Shown: in pieces, positions 10,923-22,440 of the stretch
Layout of the letters: every line of letters begins with the position of its first letter
Numbering within the stretch: the stretch's first letter is position 1
NCBI GenBank assembly: GCA_951394405.1
Contig: OX596342.1
Coordinates: 558,001-622,000 of the forward strand
DNA from: Coprinellus micaceus
Taxonomy: Eukaryota > Basidiomycota > Agaricomycetes > Agaricales > Psathyrellaceae
Length of the DNA stretch: 64,000 nt
Direction of reading: 5' to 3'
Position numbers and translations under genes: made by a program
The notes under the pieces: model-generated
Seen by the model: only the letters and a program-made list of their open reading frames with translations
Database searches by the model: none
What the model was told of the DNA's origin: nothing

Positions 10923-11704
10923 GGCTGTGGGGGTGGGGATTGTCCGCAAGGAGTGTGTTTTACGCGCTCATGTCGGGGATGGTGGTGGTGTGTGATTGAG
11001 CCTATAGGTCACGGACATCAGCAATGTTTTTGATTCGAACCCCGTAGGCGGTGCCGGTAGGGTCGAGACCGAGTCGCTGGGTGCGCGCCCAATGCTCGTG
11101 CGAGGCAGCGAATGAGTGCTGGACCACATCCTACCACATCGTGGCGACACGGGGCAAACATCGCTTAAGCGCCCCTCCTTGAACGAGCGCTTGTTTCAAA
11201 GACCGCCCGGTCGTTGCCGGCGCGGTGCGATCCTTCCTCCCGGACCACCATCATCTCACCCCCTCGGACTCTCGACCTCACTGCTCGCTCGCCCATCCAT
11301 TTGATTCATCCCCAAACTGCGGTGTGGTTGTACGATTGATAAGTCGTGTTCAAGTCGCGCTATCCGAGAACTGTGCTTGTGTGCCTTGGGGCAGCGCGAA
11401 GGAGACCTAAATGGCGCTCCGGATAACTCCCTATTAGCGCACCTTGCGTACCCTGGCAGATGTGGCCATTACTGTCGTTTTCTGTCTCCTCTCCAGCGGC
11501 AGTGTTCCCGTTATAAACAGGGGGTTGCACCCAAACGACGATCGATGGTAAGGCCAGTATCGAACAGACAACCCAGCTCAGCCTGAGTCCGCCTCTTGGC
11601 CCCAAAAACGCGGTAGGGCATATAAAGGCTCTCATACTACGGCGGCTAGTCGTTATTGCTCTTCGTCGCCTCCCCTAACCTTTTCCTCGTTTCTATAACA
11701 TTCA
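10923..11704. other. Intergenic region, likely promoter of the monooxygenase gene
   Basis: Between a minus-strand gene and the plus-strand monooxygenase, so it probably holds both promoters. No gene or clear regulatory motif could be supported. Confidence 0.35.
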
Positions 11705-13497
11705 ATGTCGATAATGGCCTCGCAAACCGAGCAGCCGCCGTTGCGCATCGCCATCGTGTGAGCACATTCTACCGTACTTCGATCGAACCAACGCTGACTA
11801 CACCACAGGGGAGCTGGGATAGGTGGCCTGATGCTGACTGCGGCGCTTCAGCACATGGATAAGGACAGGAAGCTTCAAGTTCAAGTGTACGAGGCTGCAC
11901 CGTTCCTTGCCGAGATCGGGGCCGGGATCAACCTCTGGTTGAGGAGCTGGGAAATTCTGAGGGCTATAGATCTCGAGGAGACCTTTGTGAAGATGATGGA
12001 CGAGGCCCCGACTGACGAAGATCGTGAGTTACCTCGGCTGGCCAACGAGGCACCTCGACTGACTTGATCACAGGCCTTGTTTTCCAGCTCAGGAAAAGCG
12101 ACCAGTCGGAGGGTGTTCACCTCAGTGACTTGAAAATGAAAGGTATTCCTAGTGCCCGCCCTTTCCCCTCTATTCGCGACTTACGTTTGTTAAAGGAGGA
12201 ACCATGCGATTCCACCGCGCCGAGCTCCAGCTGGCTCTCATGGACCGGGTCAATACGAATGGATGCGTTCACCTCGATCGTCGCCTCGTCCGATACACGG
12301 AATACGAGAATCACGTCGAGCTAGAGTTCCACGACGGGTCCTTGGTCAACTGTGACATCCTTATCGCTGCGGACGGCATCAAGTCTTCGGTTCGCAAACA
12401 GTTCTTGAACGGCCTTGCCAAAGGCATGTTCACTGGATGCACCGATCCCGTTTGGTCTGGCACCTATGCTTATCGCGGGTTGCTGTCGCACGAGGCGATT
12501 GAAAAGGAGTTCCCTGGCCACCGTGCTACGGCAAATCCGGTGATCGTAAGTCCTTCTTCGACGATGTTGTCGGTCATATATCTGACTTGGACCTACAGTA
12601 CTGCGGGAAGTACAAGGTGAGCACATGTGGCCAATCTGTCGACACCTGAAGTAGTGCTGAATGTTTAATGTAATAGCATCTTGTCGTCTACCCCCTGTCG
12701 AACGGTAGATTCACCAACGTCGTCGCCTTCTGTACCGATCCAGAGTTGGAGGGAGTGCCGTGGAACGAGGTGCCCCCTCTGAGTGCGACACATGACGAGC
12801 TCCGCTCCCAGTACCTGGGATGGGAGCCTGAAGTTCAGGCTTTGCTCAACGTCTGTCTCTCCCTTCACTTTCCACTGGATGAACTTTGCGTTGACTGCAG
12901 CGCAGCTCATCCAAGCACCGACGAAGTGGGCGATCAATAACCTCAATCCTCTGGATCGATACGCTTCTCATCGCGTCATATTGGCCGGCGATGCTGTCAG
13001 TAATACTTATTTCCCATCCAAGTCGCCATAACTGAAAAGATCTATACCCACAGGCTCATGCCATGACGCCTCATCAAGGCGCTGGCGCTGGACAAGCAAT
13101 CGAGGTTTGTTCAAGTTTCGCTTGTCATCTTACCTTCCGCTCGTAACTAATGGCCAATCAGGACGCCTATATCCTTGCATCCCTGCTCACGGACTCCGGG
13201 GTCAACCGCAAGAACATTCCCAGCGTCGCCGAGGTCTACAACAGTGTTCGATGCCCCGCTGCCAATGCCATTCTTTTGGCTTCTCGCGATCAGGGCAAGT
13301 GGTGTGAACTTGACCACCCGCGCTTCAAGAGCGTTAACGAGGGAGATATGGTGTCGAAGGAGAGGTTGGATAGGCTCTGTAACGACATCTCGTCGGCTTG
13401 GGATTGGGTCTGGAAGACGAGTGCTGAGAGTGACAGGCAGAAGGCGCTGGATATGTTGAGCAGCAAGTATGCGAAGGATGCATGCTCTTTCATGTAA
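11705..13497 (+). CDS. FAD-dependent monooxygenase, salicylate hydroxylase-like
   Basis: Multi-exon gene from ATG 11705 to stop 13497. Exon 1 ends at 11757, and the 51-base intron restores VGAGIGG, the GxGxxG dinucleotide-binding loop. Next come an acidic residue ending the second strand (VYEAAP), an ARADG-like segment (LIAADGIKSSVR) and the GD motif LAGDA with AHAMTPHQGAGAGQAIED, where the FAD ribityl chain binds. The order and spacing are those of class A flavoprotein aromatic hydroxylases, which use NAD(P)H and O2 to hydroxylate an aromatic ring. Substrate cannot be read from sequence. There is no signal peptide, so it is probably cytosolic. Two short-chain dehydrogenases follow on the same strand and could act in the same pathway. 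Confidence 0.85.
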
Positions 13498-15077
13498 TTT
13501 CCCGGGATTTCTGTGTTGTCTCGGGTGAGGGGGAGGTGAAAGTGGTCGTGTCGCGTCCTATGATAATTTGCCACTGGTGATATGCCTCATGATGAACTCG
13601 TACCAATCGAGATTCGAGACAAACGCCATGCTAGCGCAGATTCAACTTCGGAGTTTGCCGAATGGTCGGAGGAAGCCATCATGAACGCTTCCAAGTTCCA
13701 GACAACCTTTCTCGCTGTAACCACTATGTTCCTCCCTGGTAGGAGCCGTAGAGTGTCACTATCTTGCACTATGCACAAATGGTGATGGACTCGTAGGCTT
13801 CGTCTCAAGCGTGTTGCTGACGCAGCGCTTCAGAAGTTCGCGAGCGTCGCCATGCACGTCGCTGCCTTTAATAGTGTGGGCATCCCTGTACTCTGGAGGC
13901 CGCCTTACGGTCACGAACTGCGTTGTGCCAAGGTCGACCTCCTCTGACGCATCGCTCGGGGCGATTCTGGGGCTTTGAGGGCCTGTTGGGGACTTACCTG
14001 GAGAGTAAAAGCTCCGCCGGCGAGACGACCACATCGCGTTTCGCCGCCCAAGGGCCTACCTTCTTTCGTTTCAGGGAGGCCCGCTGGCAGATATGTGGAT
14101 ACAGGGGGAACTGAGGCTGGATCATTTTCAAGAGCCCACGCCTGACAAGCTGCTTGACATTTGCTGCTCTCAAGGTCTTCTAGTTGCCGACATTCATGCG
14201 GTCATTGCTGTGGGTTACTAGGAGCCGCCCAACAGTGAGCTCAGATCGCGCTGGTAGTTCTGGCGAATATAACGGTAGGGTCCGCTAGAAGATTGTTGGA
14301 TGATCTAGGACGAGGGGCTCGAACACTATGCTTCTTGGAGCGGGAACCATCGAAGGAGTCCACCACAACACGTTTCCTGTAGGTGGTAACGATCGCCATG
14401 CTTCCGCACAGTCAAACTAACAAGCTTCATTAGGATCTCAATGGGATCGCAATCAGGAAGCCCCTTTCGGTAGGGGTAAACGGGGTGCTACTACTCCGCA
14501 AATAGCGCTTGGCTTCGCATGCGAAGATGGGATGTACACGATAGGCCGCGCCTGTGTTCACTGTCTTTTTCCCCGATAGACGTAATCCGGGAAGGAATAA
14601 AGCTTTCTCACATTTATTCAGGGCCTCCCCCAAGACATTTCATGTCAAGCGAAACCGCGCCCTGATGCCTCTCACTACTTGCCAGGGCGAACGCGTTTGT
14701 CGTTGGGTCAAACCTCGAACCCATCTTGACGCTGTCAGACTTTGACAGGTACCCTAGAGTTCTCTCGACTGCATGGCCATGGGACGTACAGTGGTCATCA
14801 TATCATCTTCGGTGTGTGGATTGATATACTTGGCTGTGAAAGACGCTTCTTCTGTCTGTTTTTTGCAGTGCGCAGAGCATATTTTCACATTCTTTGACCT
14901 GGAAGATTGATTGTCGCAACTGAATATGTGTGTATCTCCTCCTCTGGCGACTCGCCCAGTATTCTTCACCACGCTTGTCAAGGTCCACCCCTTCCATTTC
15001 GCCCATTTTCAGGCGACTATATCTGAACGCAAGTGGGTGGAAAGCTCCTACCTCTCATCTTTGGCTCTACTTCCCGC
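13498..15077. other. Intergenic region, no supported gene
   Basis: Short overlapping frames only. Nothing recognisable was found on either strand. Confidence 0.35.
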
Positions 15078-16431
15078 CATGCTTGTTCAAGACCTGTTTC
15101 ACTATCTCAGCGCTCGATTCCTCTTCCTCGGCGAAGCCGCTAAGCGTTACGAGCACCTTCACGAATTATTTGTCGGCCGTTCTCATTCGAACAAAGCGAT
15201 CGATGTGGAGAAATCAGCATCATCGACCGCCTTTACGATCCCTGTACTTCCAAAGAAGCAGTTGGTCTGGCTGATAACTGGTAAGGGTTGTTCTCCCTTC
15301 ATTTCTCTTGTCGATCGGGAAGCTGAGAACCCTCGTCCTTCGCCTTCGTTCCAGGTACCTCCACAGGCTTCGGGCGCCGCCTCGTTAAATCGGCACTCTT
15401 GCGGGGTGATCTGGTGATTGCCACTGTCCGGACGCGTGAGAAGGCGGACCAAGACAACCAGGACGACATCCCAGTGGAGCTTCAAGCAAACCTAAGGAGA
15501 ATTGAGCTGGATGTCACAGAAGGTGAAGGGGCCCTGAAGACGAAGGTCGACAAGGCGGCCACAGTGTGGGGAAGAATTGACGTCCTCGTCAATAATGCAG
15601 GTGTGTAGCCATAGTCTGAGCCCCTTACTTTCACCCACTCATTGGTCCGCGGTCCCTTAGGGCAGGGACTGGTTGGCTTATCAGAAGAAGGAGGGTAAGC
15701 TCATTCCCATTCACTCTTTAGGAGCCCCAACTGAAAGTCATTGATGGCCAGGTCATCCCTTTTTCGAAAGACCTTTGAAGTGAATGTTTTCGGTCTTGTG
15801 GATATGACCACCGTCACCTTACCTTATCTGCGGAGGAGCCAAGGTTGCGTCGTCAACATCGGTAGCCGGTCCGCTTGGAAGACGGAGCTGTTGGTGCGTT
15901 TTCTGTGCCCATCCAGCACAATCCAAACAACCTCACACTTCCTTCATCGCTCTTCAGGGCGTTGGTCCGTATTCTGCCTCCAAAGCGGCTGTTCATGGTA
16001 AGTTCCCGCACCTTTCGAAATTGACTTTCGATCTGAGAACGACGGCCACAGCCTTATCGGAAACTCTGGCGACTGAACTCGCCCCGTTCAACATCAAGGT
16101 CCTCCTCGTCGCGCCAGGTGCATTCCGTACTGAAGGCATCCACTCCCGACCATTCTTCCAAGAGAGGCCAGTTTCCGCTTACGACGGCGTCCGCGATATC
16201 ACTGCCAGGCGATTCGCATCCATAACAGGGACCCAAAAAGGTGATCCAGCTCGTGCTATGGAGATCGTGGTTGACATCATTAGAGGAGAGGGTGCAGTGG
16301 AGGGCAAGCCCTGGCCGTCGCATCTGGTGTTGGGCCAGGATGCCATTGCAGACGTCAGGGCGAAGGCAAGGAAGTTGGAGGAGGTGGTGGGTGAATGGGA
16401 GTGGACGGGGAGGGCGGTATCGTATGAGTAG
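15078..16431 (+). CDS. Short-chain dehydrogenase/reductase, tandem copy 1
   Basis: Classical SDR in several exons. Splicing at the GTAAGG donor near 15282 gives TGTSTGFGRRL, the TGxxxGxG cofactor loop. LVNNAG (the NNAG motif) ends the next exon, NIGSRS supplies the catalytic Ser region and YSASK the YxxxK active site. The C-terminal part (LLVAPGAFRTEGI) matches the second copy closely. Such enzymes oxidise or reduce alcohols and carbonyls with NAD(P). The start is uncertain. The position aligned with Met1 of copy 2 is ACG, and the nearest in-frame ATG, at 15078, adds about 60 residues. Copy 2 lies 0.8 kb downstream on the same strand, so the pair looks like a tandem duplication. Confidence 0.75.
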
Positions 16432-17279
16432 TCGGGAGGATGCTTCACCACTAGAGGTCTACTCCCACCCTGTGTTCCCTACCACTTATCTATTTTGATT
16501 TTGATTATCAGTTCACCCTAACGGACTATGATGATTCTATCTCCTCCATGTATACCTCTGCACCACAGCCCAATCAGATAAGACCCCTATGTTGGGCGCC
16601 TAGATAACGCGATGCCAGTACCACGTCAGTGACCACCTCCCCGTGCTTTCTGGAATCTTCGCAATTCCGGTCTCTTTCCGAACTCGTATTGAGAGGAGAT
16701 GACTTGCAGCTGCGCATGACGTTGACGAGCGTCCGTAGGATTACTCAGATGTACGTGAGGGGAGATAACCATCTTTTTGTCCGTGGATTCAATGAAACTG
16801 GATGGGCATATGCAAGTTGCAACCGAGCGACCTCCCTGGCAGACTCTGGGCCTGGAATGAGATCTGCAGGTGAGCCAACCGCAGAGAGATTTGACGTCGA
16901 TCTCACCCGGCCTATGGAGCATGGCATCCCGCTTCCGAAAGTCGCGTTGTAGCGACTCGAAACCATTCAGTTTCACTTGGGCCCTCTTGGGCCAGCTGTC
17001 ATTCCTCGTAATCGAGTGGGTGCGCGGGGCAAACGTTGGGCAAACGTCCAGATTCTCTCCTGGATCTACTTGATCGGCTGTAGCTCGCCCGGAACGCCCG
17101 GCGCTTGTTTCCCGACCCCATACGTCATGAGACAACTTCCCCAGATTGCCGTAGCAAACATATACCCATTCGGAATATCGCGACGTGTACTACAGCGCCT
17201 AAATACACTCGCTCTTCGCCATATCGCCATCCTTCCTTCCCCCACCACCAAGTCACGCAAGACCCGAAGTCGAGCCATC
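16432..17279. other. Intergenic spacer between the two SDR genes
   Basis: Contains overlapping frames on both strands with no family motif; they are treated as non-coding. It presumably carries the promoter of the second SDR gene. Confidence 0.4.
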
Positions 17280-18522
17280 ATGAACAGCACGGGCGAGAAG
17301 AAGCAGCTTGTTTGGATCATCACCGGTATGTGAGAGTGGTACCCCCCGAAAAATTTCTTGCCCAACCCTGCTCTCTGCACTCGCTGGTAGGAACCTCGTC
17401 TGGGTTCGGACGGCGACTCGTTATTTCTGCGCTCTCTCGGGGGGACTTGGTCATCGCGACTGCGCGATCCTTGAAGAAACTCGTCGGAGAACTCGCATTG
17501 TGCAATTTCTCGGAGGGCGAGAGAGCGAATCTGCGAACACTCGAACTGGATATCACAGCGGGGGAGGACGTGTTGAAAGAGAAGGTTAACCATGCAGCGG
17601 CCTTCTGGGGCCGTATCGATGTCCTCGTCAACAATGCAGGTATGCCACCATCCTACAACCATCTCACAGGGGTAAAATCAATCTTGGTTTGCAGGTTATG
17701 GTCAGCCGGGACTAGTGGAAGAGGGAGGGTGCGCGATTCCCCATTCATGACCTATTGCTTCAGAATGCTGAGGTCAGGGGCACGCGTTAACAGAACCAAG
17801 TTGGCGAGGGAGCAGTTCGAGGTCAATGTCTTTGGGTTGCTAGACATGACCGCTGCGACGCTCCCTCACATTCGAGAGAGCAAAGGCATTCTGGTCAATA
17901 TCGGGAGTCGCTCGTCATGGCGCAATGAAATTCCTGTGAATTATCTCTTTGCCATGGTGGCCCTCCATTCATGCTCACAGACCCATCTTAGGGCCTTGGT
18001 ATACAATGTGTTTAGTGCTACTCCCAGTCGTACCCTAACCAAAATCATAGGCTTTTATGGCGCTTCAAAAGCAGCTGTACAAGGTAGGACTCCCATTTCT
18101 CACATCTAGTTGCTAAGCTTCCCGCTGAACCCAAATTAGCGTTCACAGAGACGATTGCCGCGGAGGTGGCCGGACTAGGCGTGCGCACCCTCCTCGTCGC
18201 ACCGGGCGCTTTCCGCACAGAAGGCATCTACAACGGCCAATGGAGTACAGAGAACAACATCCCCGCGTATGATGTCCTCCGAGATGCATCCATTAAGCGT
18301 TTCCACTCTGTTTGTGGGACAGAAAAGGGCGACCCTGCGAAGGCCATGGAGATCCTGGTGGATGTGGTGCGAGGTGAAGGCAAGGCGGCCGGGAGGCCGT
18401 TCCCGAGGTACTTGATCTTGGGAGAGGACGCACATGGGGATGCGATTAGAAGAGCCCAGCAGGTTACGAGTGCAGTGGAGGAGTGGAAGGACATAACTGG
18501 ACAAGCGGTAGAGTTCGACTAG
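17280..18522 (+). CDS. Short-chain dehydrogenase/reductase, tandem copy 2
   Basis: Starts at ATG 17280 (MNSTGEKKQLVWIITG) and ends at 18522. A GTATGT donor after the first exon joins to TSSGFGRRL to complete the TGxxxGxG loop. LVNNAG, NIGSRSSW and the YGASK active site follow in later exons. The middle linker becomes EEGGTKLAREQFEVNVFG when the introns are removed. The exon pattern is nearly that of copy 1, including an intron straight after NNAG and one straight after the YxxxK exon. The short, clean N-terminus supports this start. It probably reduces or oxidises a small carbonyl compound with NAD(P); the substrate is unknown. Confidence 0.8.
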
Positions 18523-19148
18523 GGCGATCTGCGAAGCAGGAGACTCATCGACTTGAAAACGAAGTCGGAAGGCGCGTGCTGGTTGGTGTCTAGACAAGAA
18601 AGGGCTATGGGGGTGATTTGGCGGTAGGATTGGGTATACCGTTGTCAGTATCGCGGAAGCATAAATTAATAATACCGAACGTTTTGGTCCTCAAAAAATA
18701 AGAATGGAGTTTTCATCCGAGTAGGGCCTAATGACCTCCAATGGAGGTTCCCCAGAATGAGGGGGACTAATTTGGGTGGAGAGTGCATACTCAGGGTAGA
18801 GAAGAGTTTCTGAGTCCTGGTGGTGGCGGTTTAGGATGAAGGGAGTTCACCCTTGATTTAAAGTTCCGGGCTAATCTGGGGCATTTGTGTGGAAGGGCTA
18901 CATCGACCCTCCTCCTACGTATACAGTCAGAACCAGATCGTAGTCCATACTCTTTTACTATTTTCTGGAAGGCTCTACTGGGCGCTTCGCCACCACGACA
19001 GGCGCCTAATCACAGCGTGGGAACTTGTGACGGAACTGGCGGATTCGGCATCGAATCCATCACTGGCTCTCTTGGCTCCCCTTACCCATCTCCTCGTTGA
19101 GTATTGATTTCCCTTCCTGCTCACATCCACCCCTCAGAGCTTGAAGGT
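18523..19148. other. Intergenic region, no supported gene
   Basis: No coding or RNA feature recognised between the SDR and F-box genes. Confidence 0.4.
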
Positions 19149-20909
19149 ATGGCCCTCCAATGGTCCAGTGAGTATGGTGCTCCTGTTACAAAGGAGTCGA
19201 GACTGATAGCTCGTAGGTCCTGTCAGGAGGAATGAGACTGGTAATCCGCTCTCGCAAATACCCAACGAAGTTTATACCCGCATCCTGGACTACATGGAGG
19301 TGCCGCTCATGGAAAAACCCAGAGCGCTCACAAATATCGCCCTCGTTTGCCGGTACTTCTCGTACTTGGCCATACCTCGCATCTTCGACACGTTCATCTT
19401 CGACGGCACATGCGGGAACACATTCCTCAGGACCGAAGCAACGTGTCAGCTCAGCGACAAACCATTCCGAAACGGCCTCGTTCCTAAGTACGCCAAGTTC
19501 TGTCGCGCAATCATTGCGAATGAGGGGCAAGCACGAGCGCTGGCGGCGTACGTTCGGTCATGTCGCTTCCTGTTGTGGGGCCAATATGACTGGGAGGATG
19601 GCCGTGGCTTTGTCAACTGTCCCACTACCACCAAATACCTGGATCTATTCTTCTCCGCCCTCCCATCTATGGAGAACGTTACGAAGCTCGAATTCCACTG
19701 GATGGTTGTCACCCCAGACCTTATTCGGGCGATAGGAAGGCTGAAGAACCTCCAGCAGCTCATACTATGCAAGGTTTCCATCGACTCCAGCTGCACCTCA
19801 GATGATTACAAGCAACTGGCAAGCCTCCGCCTTCACCACCTCACAATCGTGCCCACCTTCCACGTACATTCATCCTCCTCGGAAGACCTGAGCCCATTGG
19901 CACAGGCATTCGACATCTCTCGGATGAAGTCGCTCATCACAGCCGTGCCCTCCTCAGTGCGCGTTATTGAGAGCTCGCACTCCCCATTACCTCTTCGTGA
20001 CCTCGAAATAATGGTCCCATCCATCGATGTCCCCATTCGAAGCGATCTATTTCAGGGACTTCCGCACCTTCGCCGCGTTTCTCTTTGTCAAGGGTCCGTC
20101 TCCAACGGCACTGCGACCCTCGACCTGGGAGAAGGCTGCATACCATATCTAGAAGACTTGGAGTGCGTTCCAGAGCTACTAAAAACCTTCGTCCCAGGTC
20201 GCCCAGTCTCGTGCGTCGCTGTCGGGTCCCCTTGGCAGGACGACGGCGTGAAGTACTCACCGGACTTTCTTCGACCGCTTTCGGAATCGATAGCACCGAC
20301 CATCGCGTTGACCATCGCCTCGTGTTGGTTCTCTAAATCAGCAGCGGTTTATGACTACCTCCACAAAGTGACGACGCTCAAGCTGCTAGTCTGGGAGAGC
20401 GACCCCAGGCCGGTCGAGGAGAGGCCAGAGGTGCTTAAGTCTGTCCTTTTTCCAGTGACTTGCTTGTACTGACCTGATCGCGATAGCTTCTCGAAGAATT
20501 GGCACGCACGCTAGTTCGCTTGCCCCAATTGGGGAAGGTCCAATTCGCGCTCCAGGAGCTTGAATACGCTCCACGCCTTGACGGAAAGATGGACCTACAA
20601 CGGCAGTACCTTGCCATGCGGGAACTGATTCGAAGACCGAACCTCGCCGTTGTTCAGCTGGGCGGGGTCGTCTGGACCAGGAGTCAAGACGGGGACTGGG
20701 ACCTGGAGTTCGAAGAGGGTCTACAACGCTGCCTGGTCAACCAGGCAAAAGGTACAGACTACAAGTATTCGACGATTCTCGAAAGGGATCACCGCGGGTA
20801 TCTGAAGAGGCTCCTATCGCCGCACGGCATCGAGAAGCCTCCTCGCATCGAGATGACCGACTCCGAGGAGTCTGATTACGACGATGATGACGATGAAGAG
20901 TTTGATTGA
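19149..20909 (+). CDS. F-box-like protein with LRR-like body and acidic tail
   Basis: Starts at ATG 19149. A 49-base intron (19168-19216) leads in frame to LSQIPNEVYTRILDYM, an F-box-like start, followed by LTNIALVCRYFSYLAIPRIFD. A long exon of leucine-rich segments follows. The 56-base intron 20431-20486 joins EERPE to LLEELARTLVRLPQL, and the protein ends in SDSEESDYDDDDDEEFD. F-box proteins link substrates to SCF ubiquitin ligases through Skp1; the LRR-like body would bind the target. Basidiomycetes have large, fast-changing families of these. The C-terminal part (LGGVVWTRSQDGDW... HRGYLKRLLSPH) is echoed by a loose fragment at 27192-27542. Confidence 0.65.
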
Positions 20910-21222
20910 TTGAATAATGCGGTAAGGACTCCACTCTTCTCCGAGGTGAGTTCACCCTTACTGATTCCCTGCCTTTCGAGAAGTCCGTTGGGTGCCAATC
21001 CTCTGACATAAATAGGCGCCCGAATCCGCTAAGCTCTGCACGGCGCCGGTCTCAAAACGCGGCCTTGCGGCGAGGTCAACAAAGTTCAAGAAGTGTGCGA
21101 GATATTCCTGTTTGTATGATAATCTCTTCAATGACTCCAATAGGTCTACGATGTCGTAAAGCGTCAAAACAATATACTATACAAATAGGTCGCTCGGGGC
21201 AGGGCGGAAGGGGCAAGGAATC

Positions 21223-22112
21223 TTAGTTCTTCTGTTGGGCACGGTGCTCAGCAGCCTCCTTCTCTTCATGGGAAGGGAACTTCTGGAAGGTATCGCGTAG
21301 CAAATCCAAGGGCGCGGCCATGAGACCCGCAACTGTCTCGAAAGGAGGCTTGTTTGGAGCGGCCGGGTGGGGGCTGCGAGGGGAAGCAGTCAGCACGGCA
21401 ACGCGTGTAATGCGCTGGTGAAACGTACTGAGTGGGTGCGAACTTCTTCGTCCTCTTGAAATCGAGAGCAGCAGCCTGCGCACGGTCGGCTCCGATTGCG
21501 TGGAAGAGCTGGGGCAGGTCTTTGGTTTCCTCACTGTCGTTGTGCTCGTGGAGGTGGTCCATCACCGAGCTGAGGAGCCCATCGTATTCAGGGGTTCCGA
21601 CGTTCATGCTTTCAAGCTTGTACAAGTTCTCCTTCACGAACTACTCGTCGGGTCAAATTAAGCGCCGAGCTCTCGCCACTATCAGGACAGAGACAGTGCG
21701 TACCTGATGGTCGTCGCGATCGTGGTCCGCCAATTTGACACCCTCCTGACCAAGATGCTTCTCCATGAGGGGGTAAATGACGATCTCCTCTCCAACGGCG
21801 TGGCGGGCAATCTCCCAGATGAGCTGGTTTGACCACTTCGTCTGAGCTTCGGTGTCGCCCTTGTTCCGAACATATTCGTCGTAGTATTGGTACATCTAGG
21901 GTGGGTGTTCAAAAACAACCCCTCTGGGTTGCCATACACGCTACACTAACCTCCTTGTGGTCATCCGCGACCGCGTTGAAAAGAGGGTTGTCCTTAGCTG
22001 TGGCCATTGTTCTAAAGATGGGGAGTATGGGAGACTGGCGCCGCGTACACGGTCTACCAGCGAAAGTAGGGGAGAAATGAAATTGTCGAGGTAAAGATCT
22101 TGCTGCTAGCAT
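21223..22112 (-). CDS. Hemerythrin HHE domain protein, possible mitochondrial form
   Basis: Minus-strand gene with exons 22112-21951, 21895-21704 and 21640 onward, plus a final exon ending at 21223. The HHE-type metal ligands are visible: DHKEMYQYYDEY, WEIARHAVGEEIVIYPLMEKH, DHDRDDHQF and LHEHNDSEE. Such helical bundles bind a di-iron centre and sense or carry oxygen, NO or metals. ATG 22007 (MATAKDNPLF) gives the usual domain start. An in-frame ATG at 22112 adds about 35 residues rich in Arg and Ser with no acidic residue, which looks like a mitochondrial presequence. Which start is used cannot be told from sequence. Confidence 0.8.
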
Positions 22113-22306
22113 GTTGAGTGAACGGGACTCACCAGGTTAGTTCTCGCTGCAAGAGTACGCCCGTCCGATTTATGAGACACCACCGAGAATGACCTCATGG
22201 GCACGCTGACATCACAGGAGGTCAATCTCCTCAAGATGATGTAGGTTGCGCCCAATGAAGGTCAGGCGATTTTTAAAGATAGAGCCCCTTGTTCGCTCAT
22301 AACCCC

Positions 22307-22440
22307 AAGCGCTCGGCCATTTTGTAACTTGGAGGGACTCTAGTCTCGCCATTATATCTGAGGTCTGACTGAGTTTCAAACTCCGCTGTGGCTGGCATGT
22401 TCAACGCAGTGGTTGTCCTCCTTGTCACCTAACCTCCATT
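22307..22440 (+). repeat. 5' flank shared by CRN genes, copy 2, with a small uORF
   Basis: Contains AAGCGCTCGGCCAT (22307-22320) and the CTGACTGAGTTTCAAACTCC block, both repeated upstream of CRN3. ATG 22397 opens a short frame that stops at TAA just before the CRN2 start. In CRN1 and CRN3 the matching ATG is in frame with the gene. Confidence 0.6.

Noticed and set aside
11025..11060. GGTTCGAATC-like tRNA B box on the minus strand; a similar one at about 33610 on the plus strand
   Set aside because: The flanking bases do not form the T-arm stem, and no matching A box or acceptor stem is present.
16626..17135. 169-codon minus-strand ORF between the two SDR genes
   Set aside because: No recognisable motif, overlapped by plus-strand frames of equal quality; it lies where the promoter of SDR copy 2 is expected.
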